Of a stretch of DNA of 64,000 bases, positions 38,594-52,355 are shown in pieces. This DNA comes from Erinaceus europaeus (taxonomy: Eukaryota > Chordata > Mammalia > Eulipotyphla > Erinaceidae). The stretch spans positions 434,001 to 498,000 of the forward strand of contig NC_080181.1 of assembly GCF_950295315.1 (NCBI RefSeq), given 5' to 3'. The position numbers were made by a program, and so were the translations under genes. Within the stretch, counting starts at the first letter, position 1, and each line of letters starts with the position of its first letter. The notes beneath the pieces were generated by a model. The model was not told where the DNA came from. It worked only from the letters and a program-made list of their open reading frames with translations, and did no database searches.

Positions 38594-39039
38594 CACTGAT
38601 GTAGTCATTTTCTACAATGGATTCGATGTGACATTCACACAATTGATTGCTAAAACCTGGAGAGAAACTTTGCATCAGGAAAAGAATTGTCCAAAGGAAT
38701 AAAATCTCCAAATCATTAGCTATATGCAGCTCCAACGGGACCGAGCGAAAAAGGCTCGAGAAGGAACTCATCCAGGAGACTCTCCACATGGACAGGCACC
38801 ACAGGTTTCCTAGTCTGGCAACACAAACAGGGCAGCTGCTAGTTCCCAGTGCAAGCCTCAGGGCAAAAACCTCTCCCTCTTCAGTGTCTTTACATCTGAA
38901 AAGAAGAAAAGTGACCAAGGGCCTAGGAGAGCTGCCCTGGTGTCAATATTGAGCTGTAAATCAGAATGTGCCAAGTGTTTTGCACAAAATCACCTGTGCC
39001 ACAGTGATTCTGTTGTTCTCTCTCTCTCTCCCTCCCTCA

Positions 39040-39075
<36 letters not shown>

Positions 39076-39211
39076 TCCACAGAGGCACAGGCACAAACGG
39101 AGTTATACACATGCGCACTGGACAGCTTCTGCAAGGCAGGGCCCTGGGCTGAACCCTGCTTCGCATTTCCTGGAAGCACGCCCAGCCTTTTAAGGCCAGC
39201 TCTGAGCTCCC

Positions 39212-39900
39212 ATTGGCGGGATTCCTTCAGAAGGCCCGCCCACAGGGCGCCAGCCAGGCTCTGATAGTCCAGAGGCCTAGGCCACGCCCAGAACCCCACC
39301 AGCAATCTCATTGGCCAGTGTGCTTGGACATGCCCAGGAGGGTCCGGGCCCCTAGTCAGTGATTGGCCAGCGGCCTTGAGCACCGCCCACACGGCCCTGC
39401 AGCACGCTGATTGGGCAGCCTCCGGAAGGCCCGCCCACCAGCCACTTCCGCTCGACTCTGATTGGCCTGGTGTCCCAGGGACACGCCCCCAGCCAGCCTT
39501 CTCTTGGCTCCCATTGGCGGGCTGCTGTCTGAGGGGCGCCCTCTGATAGGCCAGTTCCTAAGGCACGCCCAGGAAGGTCACCGCCCTTGCCCCATGATTG
39601 GCCAGCCTCCTGGGCTCCGCCCACGAGGCCCGCCCCAGGCGCTCATTGGACAGCCTCCCGAGGGCCCGCCCCCAGGCACTTCCGCTGGACCCTGATTGGC
39701 TGACCTCCAGGGGTACGCCCACCCAGAGCCAGCACCCAGGCTCTCATTGGTGGGCTGCTCTCTGAGGCCCGCCCACGCAACTCCTCCTATGTTCTCATTG
39801 GCCAGCTCTTGCTTCACGCCCCTGAGGGTGACGTTCCTCCTCTCTGATTGGCCAGCTGTCTCTATGAATACCCACTGGGCCCTCCCCTCAGGCTCATTGG
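39212..39900 (-). promoter_or_regulatory. Phased CCAAT/GC-box array, unit E
   Basis: ATTGG first at 39212 and last at 39896, with the CArG box at 39186-39195. One CACGCCC box is changed to CATGCCC (39328-39334), a CpG decay event. Confidence 0.8.
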
Positions 39901-40123
39901 GCACGGGCTCTGAGGCCCGCCCCCGGGGACTTTCTGCCATCCTCTGAAGGCCCTGTTTCTGCAAACACGACCCCCACAGCTCCTGTCTGGGCCCGTCCTT
40001 AGGACACTGCCTGCCTGCGCTAGGCTGGCCATGCTCTTGGGGCACACCCAGAAACACTGTCGCCACTCTCCTAGCCCAGTGCCTCAGGGCACTTGCCCCA
40101 TGGAGCCTTAGTCCCGCCCTGGT

Positions 40124-40385
40124 GCTGCCCTCTTGTGGACACCCAGCAGAATGCAGCTGAGCACAGGGATTCACAGGCTCCCAGTAGAGTCATCCCAGGC
40201 AAAGAGAGAAACCCCTTCCACTTGCAAAGCCAAATGGGGCATCCCCCCACCCCACAGGAAAGAACAGATGTCTAGGGCACTCTACGTCAATTTCAACCCT
40301 GCTGTCCACGGGCCACAATTCCTAGAGTTCTCCTCATTCCACAGAATCACTACACTCAACTATGGTCTTTGCCGCCACCTTGTGG
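40124..40385 (-). promoter_or_regulatory. Pair of CTCF-like motifs, unit E
   Basis: Motif 1 at 40124-40138 and motif 2 at 40371-40385, unchanged from unit A. Confidence 0.6.
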
Positions 40386-40663
40386 ACATACAGCAGAATG
40401 CAGCTGAGCTCCCCATGCCACTCCTCTTTGAGTCTACCCAGAAAATTACACACAGCACGGGAATAGCAAAGGAAAGAACCCATCTGAGGACCACCTGGGA
40501 GAATGCACAACAGAGTGCACAATCCAATGTGCCAATTCATACTTGAAAAACCACTTGTGCAGTGGAAACTTCCTTTGTCATAACACAACCCAGTTCCTAA
40601 GTCCCTGTGTCAGGAATAAAGAAACAACAGCGGTAATCTTAACTGAAACACACTTATGCACAC

Positions 40664-40703
<40 letters not shown>

Positions 40704-41222
40704 TCCCACAGAGACGTACACACTTGTCCCGAAAATAACTTGGATTGGAGTTGCTGTTTTGCACCCTAGCAAAAGGTCAAAGTTTCATGGGTGGAAGGGA
40801 GAAGTGTTAAGTTTCTGGCATATGAAGGTGAGAAATGCCTAGAGCAGATCGATAGTTACATGGACAACGAAGGGAGCATGGGTTGGAGGAACAGCTGGTG
40901 GAGCTGCCAGGGAACTATGTGGAATCCCAGGACCCTGTTTTGAGCCCCTGGTCACACTTACCCAGCTAGGGAAAAGCTGGGCTAGTGACAAATCAGAGCT
41001 GCAGATGTCTCTCTGTCTCTCTTCCTGCTTGGGCCCTGCTCTCTCAATTTATGACTGTTTGCTTCTCCTCAATAAGAAAGTTACAAAGGATGTACAGAAA
41101 TACAGGGGTAGTGGGAAAAATTACCCCCCCGTGCCCACTATTATATGGAACTGTTGACTGTAAACCATTCATCCCCCAAGAAAGAACAGAATAAATATTT
41201 GTGAGGTTAAAAACATTGTAGG

Positions 41223-41477
41223 TGGCGCAAAGCACAAGGACCAGCATAAGGATCCCGGTTCAAACCCCGGCTCCCCACCTGCAGGGGAGTCGCTTCACAG
41301 GCGGTGAAGCAGGTCTGCAGGTGTCTATCTTTCTCTCCTCCTCTCTGTCTTCCCCTCCTCTCTCCATTTCTCTCTGTCCTATCCAACAACGACAACAACA
41401 ATAATAACTACAACAATAAAACAACAAGGGCAACAAAAGGGAATAAATAAATAAAATAAATATTAAAAAAAAAAAAA
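41223..41477 (+). mobile_element. Young hedgehog-type tRNA-derived SINE, 5'-truncated
   Basis: The element starts TGGCGCAAAGCAC, has a B-box-like GGTTCAAACCCC and CTGCAGGGGAGTCGCTTCAC, a CT-rich middle, an ACAACAATAA-rich part, AATAAATAAA and a poly-A tail. The 14-base sequence AAAAACATTGTAGG flanks it on both sides (41209-41222 and 41478-41491), a clean target-site duplication. Units A-D and F have the empty site. Compared with the related element at 60938-61165 it lacks the A-box end (GTAGCGCAGCAGGTTA), so it is 5'-truncated. The family name rests on memory of hedgehog repeats. Confidence 0.9.
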
Positions 41478-41581
41478 AAAAACATTGTAGGTTAAATAGT
41501 GAACATTCTCTAGAGCCATGCAATACTAATCCATTGTGCATTGGATGTCACTGTCAAAAACAGTGCAGTAGCAGTTGTAGT

Positions 41582-42117
41582 AGTGTGTAGTATCTGCAAA
41601 AGGAAATGTATTGTGTGTCAAAAGTTCCCTTCAATTATAAGAGAAAATCTATCAGGCAGAAGAAATGACCCCTCATGTGATATCGGACGAAATAAATAAA
41701 TATGCAAATAAATGGGAATGATCTAAGAGGATTTGAAAAAAATAAAAAATCAAAACAAACACCACAGGAAGACCTGATGACAGCAGAAATATAGAAAACG
41801 TCTGCTGAGAAATAGAGGGCTGCTTCAAAAATTCCCTGACACACAGGGTCCAGGCAAATTACGAATTCCGAGAATGAAAAGAAACGCATACGATTTGAAG
41901 CTTACACTAGAAAATGGAGGCAAGTTCTGTGCTATGATAATTACAATAAGGATACTGATAGAAAGGCTATTGGAAATGCTCCTGGAAAGTTTATAATTTA
42001 TAATTGTAGTGAATCCTGCTCCAACTATGTGACCAATTATTTATGAATAAGGAGGCTATTATAAATGCGGTAATTCTGCATTCAGATCAAATAAAAAGGT
42101 CAACAATTCTAAAAATG

Positions 42118-42163
<46 letters not shown>

Positions 42164-44571
42164 GTACATATATGTATGTGTATCTTTATTATCAACTATG
42201 AGGGATACTGGCATGGCTATGAGGAGACAGAGTATGGCTTGTGCCAGAGAGACTTACAAAGCTGAGGCTCCAGAAACCTAGGTGAAATCGCCAACAAAAC
42301 AATCCAGAGCTCAGCCGGGCCCTGGTGACTCGCTTTGTATATCTGGGCCTGTCAGTCAAATAATATAAAAGTAAAATATTAATGAGTGCAGACAGAGTGA
42401 GTGAGAGCCTGTGAGAGTCAGAGACAGAGAAGGCAAGAAGAGAAATAGAAGAGTTGGAAAGAGACCAGAAGTCCAAAAGCTCCCACTCTGTGTTCATACA
42501 TGACAGGTTCAAACCTGGGTTGTCGAGATTGTAGGGCAGCAGCCTCCTGTCCACAGACCCCAGACAACCCCAGCCTTCACCATATGTGTGTAGTATTTAC
42601 GACAGGATATGTATTGTGAGTGTAAACTTCCCTTCAATTATAAGAGAAAAATCTATCAAGCAGAAGAATGGACCCCTCATGTAATATAGAACCAAATAAA
42701 TAAATAAATAAATAAATATGCAAGTAAATGGGGGTTATCTAGGAGGATTTGAAACAAATGAAAAATAAAAACAAAAAGCACAAGAAGACCTGATGACAGC
42801 AGAAACATAGAAACCATCTGCTGTGAATCAAGGGCTGCTTCAAAAGTTCCGAGACCCTTCAGAGTCCAGGGAAATTAAGATTTCGGGAGAATGAAAAGAA
42901 ACTCATATGTATTGAAGCTTACACTAGAGAAAGGAGGCAAGTTCTGTACTATGATAATTAAAATAAGGATGCTGATAGAAATGCTATTAGAAATGCTACT
43001 GGAAGGTTCTATTATTTATAATTGTATTGAATCCTGCTCCAACTATGTGGCCAATTAGTAGGGAAAAAGGAACCTGTTGTAAATGTGTGAATTCTGATTA
43101 AGATCAATTACATAGGTTGACAATTCTAAAAATGACAGAGATATATATGTATATTTATATATGTATATGGATGTATATCTTTATTATAAAGTCTGAGAGA
43201 TACTGCCATGGATATGAGGAGACAGAATATGGCTTAAGTCAGAGAGACTTACCAATCAGAGGCTCCAGTAGCCTAGGTGAAATCACAAACAAAACCAGCC
43301 AGAGCTCAGCAGTGCTCTGGCCACTCTCTTTGTATATCTGGGCCTCTCAATAAAATAAGGATATAAGTAAAATATTCCTGAGTTCAGACAGAGTGAGAGA
43401 GAGCCTGTGAGAGTCAGAGACAGAGATGGCGAGAAGAGAAATAGAAGAGTTGGAAATAGAACAGAAGTCAAAAAACCCCTAGGCTGTGTTCATTCATGAC
43501 AGGTTCAAACCTGGGTTGTAGAGATTGTCACGCAGCAGCTCTAATGCCCACAGACCCCAGACAACCCAAGCCTTCACCATATGTGTGTAGTATTTGCCCC
43601 AGGAAATGTATTGTGCATCAAAAGTTCCCTTCAGTTATAAGAGAAAATCTCTCAAGCAGAAGAAATGATGCCACATGTGATACCTGACTAAATAAATAAA
43701 TATGCAAATAAATGGGGATGATCTAGGAGGACTTGAAACAATAAAAATAAATAAAGACAAAAACCACAAGAAGACCTGATGACAGCAGAAACATAGAAAC
43801 CATCTGCTGAGAAACAGAGGGCTGCTTCAAAAATTCCCTAACACTTCAGGGTCCAGGGACATTAAGATTTCCGGAGAAAGAAAACAAACACATACGTATT
43901 GAAGCTTACACTAGAAAAAGGAGGGAAGATCTGGGCCATGATAATTACAATAAGGATGCTAATAGAAACACGATTAGAAATGCTACTGGAAGGTTCTATT
44001 ATTTATAATTGTATTGAATCCTGCTCCAAGTATATGGCCAATTATTTCAGGAAAACTAGGCTGTTATAAATGTGGTAATTCTGAAAGAAGGTCAAATACA
44101 TAGGTCGAACATTCTAAAAATGACAGATATATAAATCTATATGTACATATATACATGTATGTATATCTTTATTATAAACTCTGAGTGATACTGGCATGGA
44201 AATGAGGAGACAGAATATGGCTTGTGTCAGAAAGACTTACAAACTGAGGCTCCAGTAGCCTAGGTGAAATCGCCAACACAACAAGCCAGAGCTCAGCAGT
44301 GCTCTGGTAACTCTCTTTGTCTATCTGGGCCTGTCAGTAAAATAAGAATCTAAGTAAAATATTAATGAGTGAAGACAGAGTGTGTGAGAGCATGTGAGAG
44401 TTAGAGATAGAGAAGGCAAGAAGAGAAATAGATGAGTTGGAAAGAGACCAGAATTCAAAAACCTCCTACACTGTGTTCATTGATGACAGGTTCAAACCTG
44501 GCTTGTAGAGATTGTAAGGCAGCAGCTCTCATGCCCACAGACCCCAGACAGCCCCAGCCTTCACCATAGGC
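41582..44571 (+). repeat. Three tandem 1-kb sub-repeats, unit E
   Basis: Sub-repeats start at about 41582, 42585 and 43582. The TA run in the first (42121-42158) is the longest of the series. Confidence 0.85.
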
Positions 44572-44593
44572 TCTACTACCAACCTGACAGTAA

Positions 44594-44626
<33 letters not shown>

Positions 44627-47124
44627 CTGTCTGTTTGTGTGTGTCTGTGTGTGCTCAGAGATCACCTGTAGTAGTCTCAGAGCATGGGTGGCAAGGGAGC
44701 CAGCCTCTCCTGCAACTTATGTACAGAGAACCTATCTGGTCAGGGCAAGCCAGCTAGCCCAGATTGTGGCTAAGCAAGAATGCATATGCAAAGGGACTCT
44801 CATGTCTCACTCTCCTGAGTTCCGAATCAATGCCATGCCTCACTATGATCCAAACACTGCCAATGGGGGAAGCTGGGGCACCCCTCAGAATTCAGGGGCT
44901 TGAGCCTGTCCAGTCACGTTTGGCTGCCTACTCAGCCTCCAGGCTCTCAGTCCACTGCTCAGGGCAGCAGATTACAAGCCCAGAAAGTAGCCAGAAAGGG
45001 CTGTGTTTCCACATAGATGGGAACTGTGTTGAACCAAACAATAGTGGATGAACCCGGCCCCTTACACCTACCCTTTGGGTCCGGCTAAGGCAATTGCTCC
45101 TGTGGCCTCACATCCTTGATCATGGTGTCCTGGTGTCCACACATCACACTCAGAGAGATTCCCAGAAGTAGGCTTGCATGAGTGTCCCATACAATGTCGC
45201 GCTGCTTGCAGGAAGCACAAACTCCCCGGGCCCTTGCTATGGACAGACAAAAAAAGGTGGATGCCTCCATTGGCCAAATTAGGGGCTTCCAGTCAAGATC
45301 ACAGCCCCGCCCCTCACCTGAGGGCCTGGCTGCTGCTAATCAAGGCAATTGGAAACACCTTTTACACTTGGGCCCTGAGGACATACTCAGGAATCCCTCC
45401 AGGAGCTAGCAGGCTGGCAGACCTCCTGATCCCTGGATAGCTGTGCTCCTTGTTGGGCGGCCCTTCTGGCCAGTGGTGAAAATATTCCCTAGATACAAGA
45501 AAGAACTTCAGGTTTCAAAGGGATTTGAAACACCATGAGGCACTTGGAAAAGACATTTCACAGCCATCAAAACACCCTCTTTCTGAACACTGGAAGCTTC
45601 CGTTTTGCATGGAATATCTGGACACTGGCGTGGCCATCAGTACCACAGATCCTTTCCATTTGGCTTAATAGAGGGAAAGCACAGTGTGTGTGCCAGGGAG
45701 ATCGAGTTTCACTTCCCTTGACCGGGGCTCTCATGGAATAAGGACAAGGACGCTGTGCAGGAAGGTGAGGAGGGCTGCATTGAGGCTGAGTGTCAGCCTC
45801 AGGGCCCTGGAGAATGGCAGTCAAGCACAGAGGGCCTGGACAGCTGCAGCTGGAGATGGACATATGCCTGGAACCTGCAGCAGCAACGCTGTCTCCGCAG
45901 TTCCCCTCTGTACTACACCATGTGCAGGAGACTAAATAATCCAAAGGGCAAAGAAAGGAAAATTTCAACACCAGGAAGGCTGAGTTCACGATGCATGCAC
46001 TGACTTCCAGTAAGGGCCCAGTGAAGAAGGCACGTAGAGACAGTCAGAGAGACAGAATGACAGAGACAGACATGGACTGAAATTCTGGCCCTGTGTTGAT
46101 CAGTGCCAGAGCACTGAAGACAAACCCTCCATGCCCATGCATACTTCTTACAAGTGGCATTGCTATTTTATGTTTGTGAGGAAAGGTAACACTTAGAACA
46201 TCTAGGTCTTAGCCACTCTGAGAAGCAACCCTTGGCCGGCAGCCCACTCTCCAAAACTGCCCTCGCCTCTCCAAATTCGAAGTAGTCATAGTGATGCTCC
46301 AGCCAAGATGCAGGCTGGCGTATTGCATCTCCCTGGTCCAGCCTCAGCCTGTCCTGTGTGCAGGGAACTGCACTATGTCTATTTCTTCTTTGATTTACAG
46401 TTTTGGGATAAGACTCGGTGGACAAAAAGAGCAAGAGGGAAGTAGATGATTTGGCAGTGGTAGTTTGTGCTGAGAGAGATTTGTAGAGTGATATACGATA
46501 TGGCTCTGTGAGATGTCTCTCATGACTGTGGCTCAGAAGGGCCAGGTGTATCCACATTGCTACCCTAATCCAGAGCTGTGCAGGTCTCTAGCTAAAAAAT
46601 ATTTTCAGACCTCTAAATGTTACATACATATATATATATAGAGAGAGAGATAGAGAGAGAGAGAGAAAGAGAGAGAGAGACACTGATGTAGTCATTTTCT
46701 ACAATGGATTCGATGTGACATTCACACAATTGATTGCTAAAACCTGGAGAGAAACTTTGCATCAGGAAAAGAATTGTCCAAAGGAATAAAATCTCCAAAT
46801 CATTAGCTATATGCAGCTCCAACGGGACCGAGCGAAAAAGCCTCGAGAAGGAACTCATCCAGGAGACTCTCCACATGGACAGGCACCACAGGTTTCCTAG
46901 TCTGGCAACACAAACAGGGCAGCTGCTAGTTCCCAGTGCAAGCCTCAGGGCAAAAACCTCTCCCTCTTCAGTGTCTTTACATCTGAAAAGAAGAAAAGTG
47001 ACCAAGGGCCAAGGAGAGCTGCCCTGGTGTCAATATTGAGCTGTAAATCAGAATGTGCCAAGTGTTTTGCACAAAATCACCTGTGCCACAGTGATTCTGT
47101 TGTTCTCTCTCTCTCCCTCCCTCA

Positions 47125-47164
<40 letters not shown>

Positions 47165-47300
47165 TCCACAGAGGCACAGGCACAAACGGAGTTATACACA
47201 TGCGCACTGGACAGCTTCTGCAAGGCAGGGCCCTGGGCTGAACCCTGCTTCGCATTTCCTGGAAGCACGCCCAGCCTTTTAAGGCCAGCTCTGAGCTCCC

Positions 47301-47990
47301 ATTGGCGGGATTCCTTCAGAAGGCCCGCCCACAGGGCGCCAGCCAGGCTCTGATAGGCCAGAGGCCTAGGCCACGCCCAGAACCCCACCAGCAATCTCAT
47401 TGGCCAGTGTGCTTGGACACGCCCAGGAGGGTCCGGGCCCCAAGTCAGTGATTGGCCAGCGGCCTTGAGCACCGCCCACACGGCCCTGCTGCACGCTCAT
47501 TGGGCAGCATCCGGAAGGCCCGCCCACCAGCCACTTCCGCTCCACTCTGATTGGCCTGGTGTCCCAGGGACACGCCCCCAGCCAGCCTTCTCTTGGCTCC
47601 CATTAGCGGGCTGCTGTCTGAGGGGCGCCCTCTGATAGGCCAGTTCCTAAGGCACGCCCAGGAAGGTCACCACCCTTGCCCCATGATTGGCCAGCCTCCT
47701 GGGCTCCGCCCACGAGGCCCGCCCCAGGCGCTCATTGGACAGCCTCCCGTGGGCCCGCCCCCCAGGCACTTCCGCTGGACCCTGATTGGCTGACCTCCAG
47801 GGGTACGCCCACCCAGAGCCAGCACCCAGGCTCTCATTGGTGGGCTGCTCTCTGAGGCCCGCCCACGCAACTCCTCCTCTGTTCTCATTGGCCAGCTCTT
47901 GCTTCACGCCCCTGAGGGTGACGTTCCTCCTCTCTGATTGGCCAGCTGTCTCTATGAATACCCACTGGGCCCTCCCCTCAGGCTCATTGG
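47301..47990 (-). promoter_or_regulatory. Phased CCAAT/GC-box array, unit F
   Basis: ATTGG first at 47301 and last at 47986, CArG box at 47275-47284. One slot has decayed to ATTAG (CCCATTAGCGGG near 47602). The longest open frame of the window (253 codons, 47647-48408, minus) crosses this array, but it is a by-product of stop-poor GC-rich sequence. Confidence 0.8.
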
Positions 47991-48213
47991 GCACGGGCTC
48001 TGAGGCCCGCCCCCGGGGACTTTCTGCCATCCTCTGAAGGCCCTGTTTCTGCAAACACGACCCCCACATCTCCTGTCTGGGCCCGTCCTTAGGACACTGC
48101 CTGCCTGCGCTAGGCTGGCCATGCTCTTGGGGCACACCCAGAAACACTGTCGCCACTCTCCTAGCCCAGTGCCTCAGGGCACTTGCCCCATGGAGCCTTA
48201 GTCCCGCCCTGGT

Positions 48214-48475
48214 GCTGCCCTCTTGTGGACACCCAGCAGAATGCAGCTGAGCACAGGGATTCACAAGCTCCCAGTAGAGCCATCCCAGACAAAGAGACAA
48301 ACCCCTTCCACTTGCAAAGCCAAATGGGGGATCCCCCCACCCCACAGGAAAGAACAGATGTCTAGGGCACTCTACGTCAATTTCAACCCTGCTGTCCACG
48401 CGCCACAAATCCTAGAGTTCTCCTCATTCCACAGAATCACTACACTCAACTATGGTCTTTGCTGCCACCTTGTGG
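48214..48475 (-). promoter_or_regulatory. Pair of CTCF-like motifs, unit F
   Basis: Motif 1 at 48214-48228 is unchanged. Motif 2 at 48461-48475 reads CCACAAGGTGGCAGC, one base different from the interior units but still within the consensus (R position). Confidence 0.6.
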
Positions 48476-49390
48476 ACATACAGCAGAATGCAGCTGAGCT
48501 CCCCATGCCACTCCTCTTTGAGTCTACCCAGAAAATTACACACAGCATGGGAATAGCAAAGGAAAGAACCCATCTGAGGACCACCTGGGAGAATGCACAA
48601 CAGTGTCCACAATCCAATGTGCCATTCATACTTGAAAAACCACTTGTGCAGTGGAAACTTCCTTTGTCATAACACAACCCAGTTCCTAAGTCCCTGCATC
48701 AGGAATAAAGAAATAATAGCGGTAATCATAACTGAAACACACTTATGCACACTTACACAAACACACACACACACACACAAACCTTCAGAGACGTACACAC
48801 TTTTCCCTAAAATAACTTGGATTGCAGTTGCTGTTTTGCACCCTAGCAAAAGGTCAAAGTTTCATGGGTGGAAGGGAGAAGTGTTAAGTTTCTGGCATAT
48901 GAAGGTGAGAAATGCCTAGAGCAGATCGATAGTTATATGGACAACGAAGGGAGCATGGGTTGGAGGGACAGCTGATGGAGCTGCCAGGGAACTATGTGGA
49001 ATCCCAGGACCCTGTTTTGAGCCCCTGGTCACCACTTACCCAGCTAGGGAAAAGCTGGGCTAGTGACAAATCAGAGCTGCAGATGTCTCTCTGTCTCTCT
49101 TCCTTCATGGGCCCTGCTCTCTCAATTTATGACCCTTTGCTTCTCCTCAATAAGAAAGTTACAAAGGATGTACAGAAATACAGGGATAGTGGGAAAAATT
49201 AACCTCCCCTGCCCACTATTACATGGAACTGTTGACTGTAAACCATTCATCCCCCAAGAAAGAACAGAATAAATATTTGTGAGGTTAAAAACATTGTAGG
49301 TTAAATAGTGAACATTCTCGAGAGCCATGCAATACTAATCCATTGTGCATTGGATGTCACTGTCAAAAACAGTGCAGTAGCAGTTGTAGT

Positions 49391-52355
49391 AGTGTGTAGT
49401 ATCTGCAAAAGGAAATGTATTGTGTGTCACAAGTTCCCTTCAATTATAAGAGAAAATCTATCAGGCAGAAGAAATGACCCCTCATGTGATAACGGACTAA
49501 ATGAATAAATAAATATGCAAATAAATGGGAACGATCTAGGAGGATTTGAAAAAAATAAAAAATAAAAACAAAGACCACAGGAAGACCTGATGACAGCAGA
49601 AATATAGAAATCGTCTGCTGAGAAACACAGGGCTGCTTCAAAAATTCCCTGACACTTCGGGGTCCAGGCAAATTAAGAATTCCGAGAATGAAAAGAAACA
49701 CATACGTTTTGAAGCTTACACTAGAAAATGGAGGCAAGTGATGTGCTATGATAATTACAATAAGGATACTGATAGAAAGGCTATTGGAAATGCTACCGGA
49801 AGGTTTATAATTTATAATTGTAGTGAATCCTGCTCCAACTATGTGACCAATTATTTATGAATAAGGAGGCTGTAATAAATGTGGTAATTCTGCATTCAGA
49901 TCAAATAAAAAGGTCAACAATTCTAAAAATGACTGATATAAATATATATATGTACATATATGTATATATGTACATATATGTATGTGTATCTTTATTATAA
50001 ACTCTGAGGGATACTGGCATAGCTATGAGGAGACAGAGTATGGCTTGTGCTAGAGAGACTTACAAAGCTGAGGCTCCAAAGCCTAGGTGAAATCGCCAAC
50101 AAAACAAGCCAGAGCTCAGCAGTGCCCTGGTGACTCGCTTTGTATATCTGGGCCTGTCAGTCAAATAATATATAAGTAAAATATTAATGAGTGCAGACAG
50201 AGTGAGTGAGAGCCTGTGAGAGTCAGAGACAGAGAAGGCAAGAAGAGAAATAGAAGAGTTGGAAAGAGACCAGAAGTCCAAAGCCTCCCACTCTGTGTTC
50301 ATACATGACAGGTTCAAACCTGGGTTGTTGAGATTGTAAGGCAGCAGTCTCCTGTCCACAGTCCCCAGACAACACCTGCCTTCACCATATGTGTGTAGTA
50401 TTTACGACAGGAAATGTATTCTGAGTGTACAGTTCCCTTCAATTATAGGGGAAAAAATCTATCACGCAGAAGAAATGACCCCTCATGTAATATAGGACTA
50501 AATAAATAAATAAATATGCAAATACATGGGGATGATCTAGGAGGATTTGAAACAAATGGAAAAAAAAACAAAAAGCACAAGAAGACCTGATTACAGCAGA
50601 AACATAGAAACCATCTGCTGAGAAACAGAGGGCTGCTTCAAAAGTTCCGAGACACTTCAGAGTCTAGGGAAATTAAGATTTCAGGAGAATGAAAAGAAAC
50701 TCATAGGTATTGAAGCTTACACTAGAGAAAGGAAGCAAGTTGTGTACTATGATAATTACAATAAGGATGCTGATAGAAATGCTATTAGAAATGCTACTGG
50801 AAGGTTCTATTATTTATAATTGTATTGAATCCTGCTCCAACTATGTGGCCAATAATTAATGAAAAAGGAAGCTGTTATAAATGTGTTAATTCTGATTAAG
50901 ATCAATTACATAGGTTGACAATTCTAACAATGACAGATATATATATGTGTATATTTATATATGTATTTGGATGTATATCTTTATTATAAAGTCTGAGAGA
51001 TACTGCCATGGCTATGAGGAGACAGAATATGGCTTGAGTCAGAGAGACTTACAAAGCTGAGGCTCCAGTAGCCCAGGTGAAATCACAAACAAAACCAGCC
51101 AGAGCTCAGCAGTGCTCTGACCACTCTCTTTGTGTATCTGGGCCTGTCAATAAAATAAGGATATAAGTAAAATATTCCTGAGTTCAGACAGAGTGAGTGA
51201 GAGACTGTGAGAGTCAGAGATAGAGAAGGTGAGTAGAGAAATAGAAGAGTTGGAAAGAGACCAGAAGTCAAAAACCCCCAGGCTGTGTTCATTCATGACA
51301 GGTTCAAACCTGGGTTGTAGAGATTGTAAGGCAGCAGCTCTAATGCCCACAGACCCCAGACAACCCAAGCCTTCACCATATGTGTGTAGTATTTGCCCCA
51401 GGAAATGTATTGTGCATCAAAAGTTCCCTTCAATTATAAGAGAAAATCTCTCAAGCAGAAGAAATGTTGCCACATGTGATACCTGACTCAATAAATAAAT
51501 ATGCAAATAAATGGGGATGATCTAGGAGGACTTGAAAAAAATTAAAAAATAAAAACATAAACCAGAAGAAGACCTGATTACAGCAGAAACATAGAAACCA
51601 TCTGCTGAGAAACGGAGGGCTGCTTCAAAAATTCCCTGACACTTCAGGGTCCAGGGAAATTAAGATTTCCAGAGAAAGAAATCAAACACATATGTATTGT
51701 AGTATACACTAGAAAAATGAGGGAAGTTCTGTGCTATGATAATTACAATAAGGATGCTAATAGAAACGCTATTAGAAATGCTACAGGAAGGTTCAATTAT
51801 TTATAATTGTATTGAATCCTGCTCCAACTATATGGCCAATTATTTCTGAAAATGTAGACTGTTATAAATGTGGTAATTCTGAATTAAGAACAAATACATA
51901 GGTTGACAATTCTAAAAATGACATATATATATATGTATATATATATGTATATCTTTAGTATAAACTCTGAGAGATACTGGCATGGAAATGAGGACACAGA
52001 ATATGGCTTGTGTCAGAAAGACTTACAAACTGGGGCTCCAGTAGCCTAGGTGAAATCGCCAACACAACAAGCCAGAGCTCAGCAGTGCTCTGGTAACTCT
52101 CTTTGTATATCTGGGCCTGTCAGTAAAATAAGTATATAAGTAAAATATTAATGAGTGCAGACAGAGTGAGTGAGAGCCTATGAGAGTCAGAGACAGAAAA
52201 GGCCAGAAGAGAAATAGATGAGTTGGAAAGAGACCAGAACTCAAAAACCTCCTACACTGTGTTCATTGATGACAGGTTCAAACCTGGCTTGTAGAGATTG
52301 TAAGGCAGCAGCTCTCATGCCCACAGACCCCAGACAGCCCCAGCCTTCACCATAT
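49391..52355 (+). repeat. Three tandem 1-kb sub-repeats, unit F
   Basis: Sub-repeats start at about 49391, 50390 and 51381. They carry many substitutions compared with A-E but the three-copy layout is intact. Confidence 0.85.

Larger units (their letters stand above)
36832..44932 (+). repeat. Macrosatellite unit E (8101 bp, with SINE insertion)
   Basis: The last member of the B-E subfamily. It is about 270 bp longer than its neighbours because of the SINE at 41223-41477. Without it the unit has the usual length. Confidence 0.95.

Noticed and set aside
47647..48408. 253-codon open frame on the minus strand (and 198-205-codon versions in other units)
   Set aside because: It crosses the phased CCAAT/GC-box array. 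The composition is dictated by the repeated motifs, length varies between units, and the frame has no recognisable domain.
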